A stretch of DNA of 64,000 bases from positions 95,417,345 to 95,481,344 of the forward strand of contig CP136061.1 of the NCBI GenBank assembly GCA_032622095.1. The letters are read 5' to 3'. Both the position numbers and the translations under genes were made by a program. The stretch comes from Siphonodentalium dalli (Eukaryota > Mollusca > Scaphopoda > Gadilida > Siphonodentaliidae). This document shows, piece by piece, positions 55,016 through 64,000 of this stretch (positions are counted from its first letter, which is position 1; each line of letters starts with the position of its first letter). The notes beneath the pieces are model-generated. The model saw only the letters and a program-made list of their open reading frames with translations. It was not told where the DNA came from and did not search any database.

Positions 55016-55152
55016 CATCAACCACAGGAGCTTGGAATTTGGTCAAAACCCCTCTTTTATTGGCGGAACCACCACCCGGGACCTGGTCCCGGGTGATGGT
55101 TCCGCCAATAAAAGATGGGTTTTGACCAAATTCCAAGCTCCTGTGCATCAAC
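55016..55152. mobile_element. Hairpin miniature element with 7-bp duplication
   Basis: A 123-bp inverted repeat (55023-55145) starts CACAGGAGCTTGGAATTTGG, runs through TTTTATTGGCGGAACCA and turns at CCCGGGACCTGGTCCCGGG. CATCAAC occurs directly outside both ends (55016-55022 and 55146-55152). The arms differ at about four positions. Foldback miniature element with no coding. Confidence 0.85.
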
Positions 55153-56259
55153 AAAATTAAATGGACATGAATTCATCATTGAAAATTATATGAAATAGAT
55201 GGATACAATTGCCGTATCAAGTATTGAACAAAATACGAGTAGCGTCATTTGGACATCGGAAAACACATAAGTATTAAAATAAAACTTTGTAAATTTGACT
55301 AAGAACCCTGAACACATCTTTAAAGATAAACATGATAAATGTCTTTAATGAACATGTTTTTTGAAATGGGACTGGAATATTATCATTGTTGAAATAATTT
55401 TGAGAGGCAGTTTCACAATAAAGCAGACATGATATTTTTATGCAGTTATCAAATGTAAATGTCCAGATAATGTTAAAAACAGAACATATAATGTTGTTGA
55501 TCTTATTGTCTGAACATTTTCGAAGGCACATATAACTACCCATCAATGTTGTTCCATTAAAGAATGGGCTAAAAATATATATTCTCTTAATTCAATCACA
55601 GATACATGTACAGAGACGTGGCTATAGGGTTAATCAGGCTCACATTTTTATTTACTATTTATATTTATATTAATTCTTTAGAATTTAATAAAATTATTAG
55701 TTCATTTTCAATTGAAAACCTAGCAATCTTTATTGTATTGATCGTAGGTTTACCATGCTCCTGTCAAAGCCACAAATTGCCTCGGTGGTGGGTTGTGATG
55801 ACGACAAAAAAATCATTATCCATTTGCAAAGAATATATTTATACCGGTATGATGACATGATGTACATGTAGTAGTATCAAAGCACTATCATCGCAAAAGA
55901 TCACCATCTCTAAATACTATGTGCCAGTATATTAAGTAGACCTGTTCATGTGACGCGATGTATCACAGTTCATTCACTTTGGTAAACCACATGCAATTGA
56001 CTGGTTAATCAGTCTATGAAAAATATTTGGTTCGAGTCGAGGAACCCACCCATCAAAGCTCAGAGTGATCAGATATCGATTTTTTCGAATGTACCAGTAT
56101 TATTTTTCACCACCTGGAATATTTAGTGGTGCAGTAAAAGTCGACGCGAAGAGTGTCTCGGACCAAATTGCGCATGAAGATGGATAAAGTGGCTTTTTTG
56201 TGTCAGATATTTGACAAACCGGCAAAATTTCATTGAACAAATTGTTGATAACTAACAGG
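55153..56259. other. No gene seen
   Basis: Short frames only; nothing recognisable. Confidence 0.4.
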
Positions 56260-56408
56260 ATTTGGCCAAATTTGATACTATAGTTGAATGTGGTTAGCAT
56301 TATTTTTGGGCAATTAATTGATTCTGATAACTGAAGCGGCATTTCAAATAAATTGTTGTTGTTGGAATCTGATGATATGGGGACCATATAATTGCATTGA
56401 GTACCTTT
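56260..56408 (-). repeat. Dispersed ~140-bp repeat, copy 2
   Basis: Read on the minus strand: TTTAAAGGTACTCAATGCAA, GGTCCCCATATCATC, TCAGTTATCAGAATCAATTA, AATAATGCTAACCACA. Matches 27985-28125. Confidence 0.65.
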
Positions 56409-56629
56409 AAACCAATCTCTACCGGCCTTGCATGGTGGCTGTAATCAATCTACTAGTTTGTGAAGTGAGATACAGCTAACCCCCTTGAGGTATAAAAAGA
56501 CCCTGATAATACATGTCTATTATCATTCAGTGTCTATTTTTCATCCTGAATTGTGGCCCATTGTACATATCCACTTCTTTCGTCCACTAACATGGTTGCA
56601 CATTTCTCAACCTAAATGCATGGGAAAAT

Positions 56630-56900
56630 ATATTACCGGGTACACCACTAGATGCACCGTGGTGTACCGAGGTGTTGAAATAGGAAACTGTGGTACACCA
56701 CATATTGCACCGCAGTACATCACCAGATGTACTGTGGTACATCACAGTATTATACTATGCACCTTGGTTTACCTGGGTATTTCAGATGGTGCACCCAGGT
56801 ACACCTCGGTTTACCGCGGTACTGTGTCTACGTACCTTGGTGCACCACGGTTTACCTTGGTTTACCTCGGTTTTACCGTGGTTTACTGTGGTACTTTTTT
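56630..56900 (+). repeat. CACCGTGGTTTACC minisatellite
   Basis: Degenerate ~11-bp and ~22-bp units (GGTACACC, CACCGTGGTGTACC, TACCTCGGTTTACC) fill the block. It is related in style to the GTGTACTTG arrays at 34.1 and 51.9 kb. Multiple frames stay open because of the repeat. It borders the inverted duplication. Confidence 0.7.
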
Positions 56901-57115
56901 ATAAGGGTAGTATTACCTGCGAAATGTATGGAAAGCCGGATAACGCAGTGTACATTTGAATAACTGTGACATTGATGTATTATACAGTATAACTTGGTTT
57001 TGGACAGCCATGTCGTCATGCATTTTTAATTGGTTTCATTTTACTTTATTTACCAAAATGTTCATGGAATGGTTGCAATAAATTATCATAAACATATATG
57101 ATTTTGTTTCAGGGA

Positions 57116-58059
57116 TGAGAGGTCATTGAACTGTTTCATGATATTTACCTGGTGAAATCACAACATGACGAGGAGGAGGGAACATACTATTATTTAAATC
57201 TCAATGAAACCAATACTCTGCCTTCATGCTCTCATCCAGACCGGAGGCGGACTTGGTTGCCATGCAACATATCTGATTGATTGGGGTTTAACGTCGTTTT
57301 AGCAACAAAGCCTGCACGAAGAGAAGATACAGATTATCAAAATCGAGTGAAGCAACTGTGATTAGAAATGACAGTGAATTAGACTAAAACGAAACAAAAT
57401 ATATACAAATAAAAACACCCAAATCAGAGCGTGAGTATATCAAAATATTTGAAGTAGCTGATACACTAGCAGCCAAGATATAAAACCTGCATGAAATGTA
57501 ATCAACGAATATAAATAATTTAATTTAATTAAGGCCGGTCCACATTTAAATATGTGAAGTAGTCGTCGAAATCGACTTTTGAATAACACATAAGATATTT
57601 ATAATATCTGATGAATCTGGTGTGAGCCTGAATTAATTCGTCAAGTTGACATTCAGGTGGCAGGCTCTGCAGGTGACATGTCACAACTCTGCCAGCCTGC
57701 CCCCAAATGAAGCAACATATCTGTGCTGTTCTCCAGAAATCAAACAAAAGCTTTCAGGACCTAGACCCTAGATATTGGAACAGTGCGTTTTTCACATTGG
57801 ACAGTGAACGTGGTCAGCCTAGAGCAGATATGTCATCAGGTAAATAATTTACAAAATTGTGCCTGATATTCGGTACTATGTCAGTACCGTGTATTTGTCA
57901 AATATATTAACGAACAAGTCATTAAATCCTTCCTTCACTCCCGGGATCCAAACTAATACAGACCCAACAAAAATTGCACCACGGGTGCTGGGATAGCCCT
58001 CATGGTGAAAATTTAAATATGGGCAGGTCGGAAACCAAATTGTGAACAAACAAATGTGA
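57116..58059. other. No confident gene
   Basis: Contains TGATTGGGGTTTAACGTCGT at about 57280, a phrase of a type I associate with mollusc interspersed repeats. A minus-strand frame at 57529-57747 has no known motif. Confidence 0.35.
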
Positions 58060-58502
58060 TGAACAGACGCATGTAATCCAGTATACCCCCATTTTTTATG
58101 ATGCGGGTATAATTAATAGTACAGTGTGGAAAATTTCCCCAGATTATGAAATATTTTTCAGGATTTAAGTCAAATTTTGCTTGTTGCCATTAATCGGAAA
58201 GGTCTCGATGACTAAATCCTGAAATTTTTCCATAATTGTGTTCTGGTTAAATGGCCATATACTTTGGGCATCACTGTACCATTTTTTTTTTTAAATGAAA
58301 CATTCTGTCTTTTTACAAATTCCATTAATATTTCAGGTGATGAACTCTACCCTGAACATGGAGGGAAAAGAGAGTTCTTATAATTGCCTGACAGTTATAT
58401 CAAGACTTCCAACGTCAATGGAGATAAAGACCGATATAAAAACCAATGGTTTACAAAGGTAAAATGCTATGTACTAGTAGGGCTGTACATGTATGATTAT
58501 TA

Positions 58503-58740
58503 GAATCCAACGAGCAGCACAAGAAGTGTGTCGCGATGAATTGTTACAACCATACCATACTATAAAGTAGTGTGTCGCGGTGAATTGTTACAACCATACC
58601 ATACTATAAAGTAGTGTGTCGCAGTGAATTGTTACAACCATACCATACTATAAAGTAGTGTGTCACGGTGAAACCATACCATACTATAAAGTAGTGTGTC
58701 ACGGTGAATTGTTACAACCATACCATACTATAAAGTAGTT
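58503..58740 (+). repeat. Tandem repeat, 44-bp unit, five copies
   Basis: Unit GTAGTGTGTCGCGGTGAATT then GTTACAACCATACCATACTA and TAAA. The fourth copy lacks ~10 bases. Confidence 0.9.
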
Positions 58741-58920
58741 CAAATAGCAGATATTCAGATTCTTCTAATTTGGACAAATATAAACCATTCTCAAATCATT
58801 CATTTATGATGAACTATTGATAACCAGAAATGAGAATAGCATAGTAAGCATACATAATGCTTTTTAATCTGATTACTGTTACTGTGTGCATAGAGGCTAA
58901 GCTATGACACACGACAATTC

Positions 58921-59883
58921 TAGAGCTTCACGGTATCCGGATTTTAATACCGACTACGGTATTGAAAATGATACCGCGATATGACTAAATATCGTCACCA
59001 ATAAATTTGAGTAGAACTGTTTGATAATGATACTAGTAGCAAGCAGACAAAATATAGCATTATTGATTTGATAATGATAATTATGAACACATGTTGCTTT
59101 GACAGGTATATAAAATAAATAATTAATATAAATGGTCCTGAGTTTTGTTCTTTATACGACGGATAGATATATTTATAAGTGCCTGACGTAATCGGGAATT
59201 CCCTACCAACTGCGGGTCACTTATGACATTAAAAATGAAGCTAACAGTCGCTCGTGTAAATAATAACAGCAAACGTGCATTGATTTCATATTTTATATTC
59301 TACAACAAAACAAGATAACTAATGTGACAAGCATAGAATAGAAGTCCGTATCTGATTTTTACTTATCCATTTCGATGTATAGGACTGATATATGGCCGTG
59401 TAGTTATAATGATCTAATGAGTTATTCATTATACGTCTAATGCATAAGATTTTGTGGCGCTGTTGAACGCGCGTCATTGTGTCTCCAGATTATAAAAACA
59501 CCACACATTTTTTATTGTATTTGACCAGGAAACCTTCCAGCAATATTGAGCTGAGAACAGCCTGTATACACACATCAATTGCCGCCCATGCAATAAGGCA
59601 TGCCGACTTGATTGTCCGCAGTGTGTTGACAAATGCTAATGGAGCAGTGAGAAATAATTAATTTTTACGCCACGCTGAACCGAAGCCGTTAGCAATGGCC
59701 TTTGTCTCAGCATTAGAGGTGTCGATGGTTGCTAAATACTTGACACTGATAGAGATATCGTCGGTATTAATATCCACACCGGCGGCTACGATGTACCGAC
59801 TATTTGCATAAAGTGAAACCGACTACACGGTGTCAAAAACAGTATCGCGATATGACTAAATACCGAAATACCGTGAAGCCCTA
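58921..59883. mobile_element. hAT-like nonautonomous element, 963 bp
   Basis: 8-bp duplication GACAATTC at 58913-58920 and 59884-59891. Inverted ends TAGAGCTTCACGGTATCCGG and TAGGGCTTCACGGTATTTCG (right end complemented), with further inner pairing around ATATCGCGATACTG / GATACCGCGATATGAC. No transposase frame. The end sequence and 8-bp duplication fit the hAT superfamily. Confidence 0.85.
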
Positions 59884-59952
59884 GACAATTCAACACAAAT
59901 TGCTATGTCACATTTTTAAACACAAATGAATAGTTTAAGCTGAGATTACGGA

Positions 59953-60030
59953 ATTCACTCGCTTCTCGTTTGACTGACAATTTAAATCCGGAATTCGCTC
60001 GCTGCTCATTTGACTGACGATTTAAATCCA
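59953..60030 (+). repeat. Short tandem duplication (~40 bp)
   Basis: GGAATTCRCTCGCTKCTCRT then TTGACTGACRATTTAAATCC, twice in a row. Confidence 0.7.
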
Positions 60031-60421
60031 CTATTCCCCCTCATTTATTAGACAATTGAAATGCTATTTTCTTTTTACTGTGGTACTTTATATAAACTCA
60101 TCGATAGTGACACCCTTTCATGTACCATATAATCTTCGAGTGCACAATGGTCATTAATGACAGTAATTACCAGTAATATAATTGTATATATAACTTCCAA
60201 TTATGTATTGTCATACCCTTAAACTAAAATGACTAAATAGTATGAAAGACAATTATGTCTTCATAATGTTTATGCAGGTATTCCAGTGGAATCAACGTTA
60301 TTCTAGTGACAACGTTAACAGACAGAAGGAGACCGGCGATGCCCTGAAGTTGGAGGAAGCCGCCCTTGCCACCCTGCCAGTTATTCTGATGACGATAAGG
60401 GAAAATTGCACCATTTTGACT

Positions 60422-60518
60422 CATTGCCAAGGAGGTCAATTCGATTCAGCAACAGCTACCACTGGCTGACTTACAAGTGTTGGTAGGCATAGCTCTTCCC
60501 GTTGTCATCGCCAAAGAG
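60422..60518 (+). CDS. Possible exon, unknown protein
   Basis: LIAKEVNSIQQQLPLADLQV, LVGIALPVVIAKE ends at a GTATTG donor in phase 0, matching the next exon at 60919. The acceptor side is unclear, and upstream in-frame stops limit it. The end corresponds to the LSLPE exon of the left copy. Confidence 0.35.
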
Positions 60519-60918
60519 GTATTGTCGACCTTCAGGAACCAGTACTGAAGATGAATATCATGGTTTGTAATTCAGTAAATAGAACATACATGACCTTTCC
60601 AATAATTTCACTTTCTGTGACAAAGCATTTGCATGTTTACATGGTTGATCTTCCATTTGATTAATATATAAACATGAATATATGGTATGTCAAGGTAATA
60701 CATGTAGTGGTACATAGGACATATAAAAGTATCAAAGTTATCACATTATCCTGAGGTCAATGAATGTATTGTTCAAAAGTGCCTATGTGCCACAATTAAT
60801 CTCATGCATATTAAAATGGTCTGAATACGGTCGAAATTCAAGCACAGTATCTATTACAAAGTACAGTATACATCATAATCTTGAGATTTAAAAAAGCTTT
60901 TTTTATACTTTATTACAG

Positions 60919-61077
60919 ATTCTACAACTGGTTGGCAGGAGTAACGAGGTGGTTGAATTGTATGTGCAGGAGTACCTCGTGCCTTATCAGCAACAACTGC
61001 ACGTAGACGCGGAAATTGTGTGTGATGCTTTTGTCGAGACAATTGCTCAGAAGCTAGCAGATTTGAATGAGGACGAA
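60919..61077 (+). CDS. Exon of unknown protein, 53 codons
   Basis: A TTTATTACAG acceptor and GTTAGT donor bound an uninterrupted phase-0 exon: ILQLVGRSNEVVELYVQEYL, VPYQQQLHVDAEIVCDAFVE, TIAQKLADLNEDE. The composition is protein-like and the 3' part is conserved in the inverted copy at 47325. The protein family is not recognised. Confidence 0.5.
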
Positions 61078-61481
61078 GTTAGTACTTTTTTAATTTAATT
61101 ACTTTTCTTCATAAAATAAAAAAGACAACATATTACATTAAACACGAGGTGCATACATTATAATAATTGTTAAAATTCCATATTTGATCATGGATAAACG
61201 AGAAATTAATATATCAAATAGATGATAGACAAATTGATCCAATTTCCATACGAATTCCTCCAAGAAACCTCGAAATGCTCTTTTGAATTTAATACATTTC
61301 TAATTATATGGTCAAAACCAATATTAAACAATGCAAATATATGTATATGTCGCTTCAATGTACAACAATGACGGTTTATTAAGCAATACATGTATAATTA
61401 TTTGTTGAGTTTAACATCATTATCGATATAATTTTACCGTCAGCACTAGAATACTATATTGAAATGTGCCTTTTGTTTCAG

Positions 61482-61680
61482 CTTGCTGGGGTAGTGGAGT
61501 TGAAAAAAAAAAAGAAGTCGCGGCTCGCCATCTGTACCTCGTTTTTGAACAAAGAGCAACTGAAGATGGTTAAAGACTATCGACTGCAATTGAACAGCCC
61601 CCCGCGAATCAGCCACGACGTACACAAATGCTTATAGTGCTGTAACTGTGGGGCCAGTGCTTGGCGAGCCATTCTTTCAG
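61482..61680 (+). CDS. Exon-like segment, unknown protein (paralogue of 44474-44651)
   Basis: After GTTTCAG it reads LAGVVELKKKKKSRLAICTS, FLNKEQLKMVKDYRLQLNSP and PRISHDVHKCL, then an in-frame TAG at about 61635, CCNCGASAWRAILS and a GTAATTGC donor. Relative to the left copy this one has ~13 extra bases (TTATAGTGCTGTA), which introduce the stop. The exon length of 199 does not keep phase 0 into the next exon, so this copy is probably inactive. Confidence 0.45.
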
Positions 61681-61699
61681 GTAATTGCTGCTTTTCTGT

Positions 61700-62020
61700 T
61701 TCATAATTTAGTGAATAGAACAGCATACATGACCTTTCCAATAATTTAACTTTTTGTAACAAAGTATTTGAATGTTTACATGGTTGATCTTCCATTCCAT
61801 TAATATATGAATATTCGGTATTTCAAGGTAATACATGTATTGGTAAATAGGTAATATAAAAGTATCAAAGTTATCACATTATCCCGAGGTCAATGAATGT
61901 ATTGTTCAACAGTTCCTATATGCCACAATTAATCATTCTGTCATCATGCATATTAAAATGGTCAGATTACGGTCAAAACGCAAGCACAGTATTTATTGCA
62001 AAGTACATGTAATGCTCTAA
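61700..62020 (+). repeat. Intronic repeat, third copy
   Basis: ATACATGACCTTTCCAATAA, GTTTACATGGTTGATCTTCC, AAAGTATCAAAGTTATCACA and CGAGGTCAATGAATGTATTG recur here, at 60580-60860 (direct) and at 47540-47850 (inverted). The neighbouring CAGGATTTAAGTC..TTGTTGCCATT at 62060 matches 58150-58190. So parts of the intron were duplicated within the right-hand gene as well. Confidence 0.75.
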
Positions 62021-62157
62021 TTAATCGACTCCTTAAACACAGCAGAATTATGGGTAACTTTTCAGGATTTAAGTCGGAAATATGGCTTGTTGCCATTGCA
62101 TACACATTTTCCAAACTCACCTATCACGATGGCTTATCATTTCATATTTTATTTCAG

Positions 62158-63777
62158 ATTGTTAGATCCACACCATTCAAGCAGCTTTTCGGCATACATG
62201 CCTTCATCACAGACACCACCAAGCCAGATCGCCTGAAGCTAGTGCCACTAGTTTTCTGCTTGATGTCTGGCAAGGAGCGTCAAGACTATGTGAAGGTTCG
62301 TTTATAATAAAACTCTCCCTATATATGTATACATTCGGAAATGTTTTCCACATACAATAATTTATTTTAGATGGAGATGGGTCATTGTATATAATTGCAA
62401 CGAAATATTTTTTGCGTGAGAGTTGTATACTCACTCAGGACATGCCATAATTTTTTTATCGTGACTCTCTTAATTATCAGCAAATATCCAATCATGAGAA
62501 CAATTCAGCAACTTGAAGGACTATGAAAACTAGAACAAATCCTGTACATACAAATAATACAAACTAGTGGTGGTAAATCAAACAAATCTCAACGCTAAAC
62601 TTGCATCAAAGTGTCTATTGTTGATATTCATCAGGGTGACGTTTGTTTCTATTTTCAGGTCTTAAATGAGATAATGAGATTGTTGGGAAATGACGCTAAA
62701 GTAAACGGTGTAGTTGGTGATTCTGAGTTAGCAGCATGGCAGGCAGTTGATGAAGTGCTTCATGTGAATGTGCGCGGGTGCGTGTTCCACTGGGGGCAGT
62801 TCATATGGCGTCGCTGTCAACATCTAGGCCTGAGTGTAAGTTAGCATTGCATTGAAAACTTGACATGATTATTAATCTAATTACAGGTTGTCATATCCTG
62901 AGTTCCTAATTTTATCATGTGATAGGTGCATAGCATGCGTTTATAAGCACGGTCTAGCGTACAGTTTTACTACATAGCCATGGTAGCATATATGCTATCT
63001 ATTCCATTTAGTGTATGGCATCACCCATCCGAGTATGAATATTAGCCATTTAAAAATTAGTGTATTAGTGCATTACCATTAATGATTTTGAAGATAAACC
63101 TAACCAATATAAAAAAAATTGTTATTCACAGGAAGACTACAAGAAAAAATGGAACATCCATAAGCACATCCGTTGATTATTGGCACTTCCCTTTCTGCCG
63201 GCTGAACACATCCCTGTAAGTGCAGATTACTCTCATATAATATCACCTCATTATCACATTTCCTTCACAGGTCCCAGAACAAATATTTACCCCACCCCAG
63301 ATATTTACCCCACCCATTAATACTTGATCCCATAAGTTTAAGTATTATTGGGGTGGGGTGAATTTTTGTTCTGCAGACTAGTGACACACGAAGTGAAAGA
63401 TATTCAGATAAATTATCAGAATGATCGGGAATTCTTCTAAAATTGTCTTTCATTGGCATGGTTACTGAGAGAAACAGTAAAATAAAAGTAACTTGATTAT
63501 CAACTATTCATTATATGTCGACGAAAACTTTCCTGTTTTAAGTTTAAAGGCATAAAGTTAAATTTCAACTTATAGGAAGGCAACAGTGTTATTTATGACA
63601 ACATTTCTTTTTAATCTTTGTTGTGTCATGTTAATAAGCATAATTTCAATGTTTTAGGAAGTTTTCCACCAACTCCGGGAGATGTGCAATGACGACAAAG
63701 TAGATCAGCTCCACAACTACATGGAAGAAACCTGGGTGTGCGGGTTCCTGTCAAGCAGTGGAGCTGTTTTAATTTAA
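62158..63777 (+). pseudogene. MULE transposase gene, four exons, truncated by a TTAA element
   Basis: Four phase-0 exons with GT-AG borders: 62158-62295, 62659-62835, 63132-63215 and 63658-63777. They read STPFKQLFGIHAFI..LVPLVFCLMSGKERQDYV; then VLNEIMRLLG..VVGDSELAAWQAVDEVL with VRGCVFHWGQFIWRRCQHLG; then HIR-stop-LLALPFLPAEHIP; then EVFHQLREMCNDD..LHNYMEETWVCGF. FCLMSGKxxxDY, ADxExAxW-like (GDSELAAW) and VRGCVFHW..WR..Q.LGL are hallmarks of the MULE DDE transposase domain. A TGA in exon 3 and the TTAA element that supplies the terminal TAA make it a pseudogene or a relic of a domesticated or element gene. The missing RTNNxVE region follows the break. Confidence 0.8.
63275..63373. repeat. 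Inverted repeat in MULE intron 3
   Basis: CAGAACAAATATTTACCCCA-CCCC pairs with GGGGTGGGGTGAATTTTTGT-TCTG across a ~45-bp loop; a second TATTTACCCCACCC copy lies in the loop. Confidence 0.75.
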
Positions 63778-64000
63778 CCCTTTGAGTGCCAGGGGCCGAT
63801 ATTATCGGCCCTAAACCTACACAATAAGTCTGTTAAAGAATATAATAAAATATATTAAAATTGTAAAAAATTGTAAAAAAAAATTGTAAAAAAAAAAATT
63901 GTTAAGCCAATGCATTCTCTTATATATGCGAGGCGACCTATGGTCGACTCGCATATATAAGAGAATGCATTGGCACAGGGTATATGGGTTGATACAAAAA
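63774..64000. mobile_element. TTAA-target miniature element, one-hairpin form (cut by window end)
   Basis: TTAACCCTTTGAGTGCCAGG, GGGCCGATATTATCGGCCC and a 69-bp hairpin at 63906-63974, as in 32992-33225, to which it is very similar. Only ~10-20 bases of the right end are missing. It inserted into the last visible MULE exon. Confidence 0.85.
63906..63974. repeat. 69-bp hairpin module, copy 7
   Basis: Intact arms and inner stem, orientation as 17432-17500. Confidence 0.9.

Larger units (their letters stand above)
56905..61680 (+). repeat. Inverted segmental duplication, right copy
   Basis: It matches 44474-49340 in reverse, starting at CCTGCGAAATGTATGGAAAG, then GCCGGATAACGCAGTGTACA (complement of 49290-49325) and ending with the LAGVVELKKKKK exon. 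It is interrupted by 58370-60490, which holds a tandem repeat and a hAT-like element. Confidence 0.8.

Noticed and set aside
56485-56963. Overlapping frames rich in Tyr/Gly/Leu/Pro
   Set aside because: Translations of the CACCGTGGTTTACC minisatellite.
57529-57747. Minus-strand frame DELIQAHTRFIRYYKYL
   Set aside because: Protein-like in places but single, without splice support or recognisable family; left uncalled.
1-64000. tRNA and rRNA genes
   Set aside because: Looked for cloverleaf features (for example GGTTCGAATCC boxes) and conserved rRNA words; only isolated GTTCGA matches without the rest of a tRNA were seen.

Overview
This is eukaryotic, almost certainly metazoan, intron-bearing and AT-rich DNA with no clearly intact host gene. 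Nearly everything recognisable is transposon-derived. Recurrent low-copy repeats with GGCCATAACTC or GGTTAATAACTC motifs followed by GACGGACGG runs, plus the mix of CR1/L2-like LINE, DIRS/Ngaro-like, Penelope-like, Tc1/mariner, MULE, TNP2-type, hAT-like and TTAA-target elements, point to a lophotrochozoan and most probably a mollusc. That assignment is inference.

Layout. 1-4212: a degenerate APE-type LINE (ORF1 end, overlapping ORF2 with endonuclease, RT and a Cys-rich tail). 4213-16764: a 12.55 kb near-perfect palindrome, two ~6.25 kb arms around a 50-bp asymmetric spacer. It is flanked by a 6-bp direct repeat (ATGGAC), carries subterminal tandem repeats and has no credible coding capacity. 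It sits in what looks like the 3' tail of the LINE and behaves like a giant foldback or long-TIR transposon; 6-bp target duplications and AG...CT ends recall Polintons. 16771-20364: DIRS gag debris and four miniature elements, two of them with 8-bp target duplications. 20365-27329: an Ngaro/PAT-like tyrosine-recombinase retrotransposon with split direct repeats (A1, ORFs, B1, A2, B2), broken by frameshifts and by a ~1.6 kb insertion in RNase H.

27330-41500: mostly unannotatable sequence with a Penelope RT fragment, several TTAA miniature elements built around a shared 69-bp hairpin, a minisatellite element, a Tc1/mariner transposase pseudogene and a repeat rich in nuclear-receptor-like half sites. 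41584-51350: minus-strand exon-like segments of unknown and MULE-like proteins, a seven-copy ~160-bp tandem array and a hairpin hAT-like element. 52659-54947: a frameshifted TNP2-type transposase. 56905-63777: plus-strand exons, of which the block 56905-61680 is a diverged inverted copy of 44474-49340, followed by MULE transposase exons. The last of these is cut by a TTAA miniature element that runs off the window end.

The genes do not form a pathway; the window is a graveyard and nesting ground of mobile DNA. Its most unusual object is the giant palindrome. Second are the 69-bp hairpin module shared between otherwise different miniature elements and the ~5 kb inverted exon/intron duplication. 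All similarity calls are by eye from motifs; no search was run.
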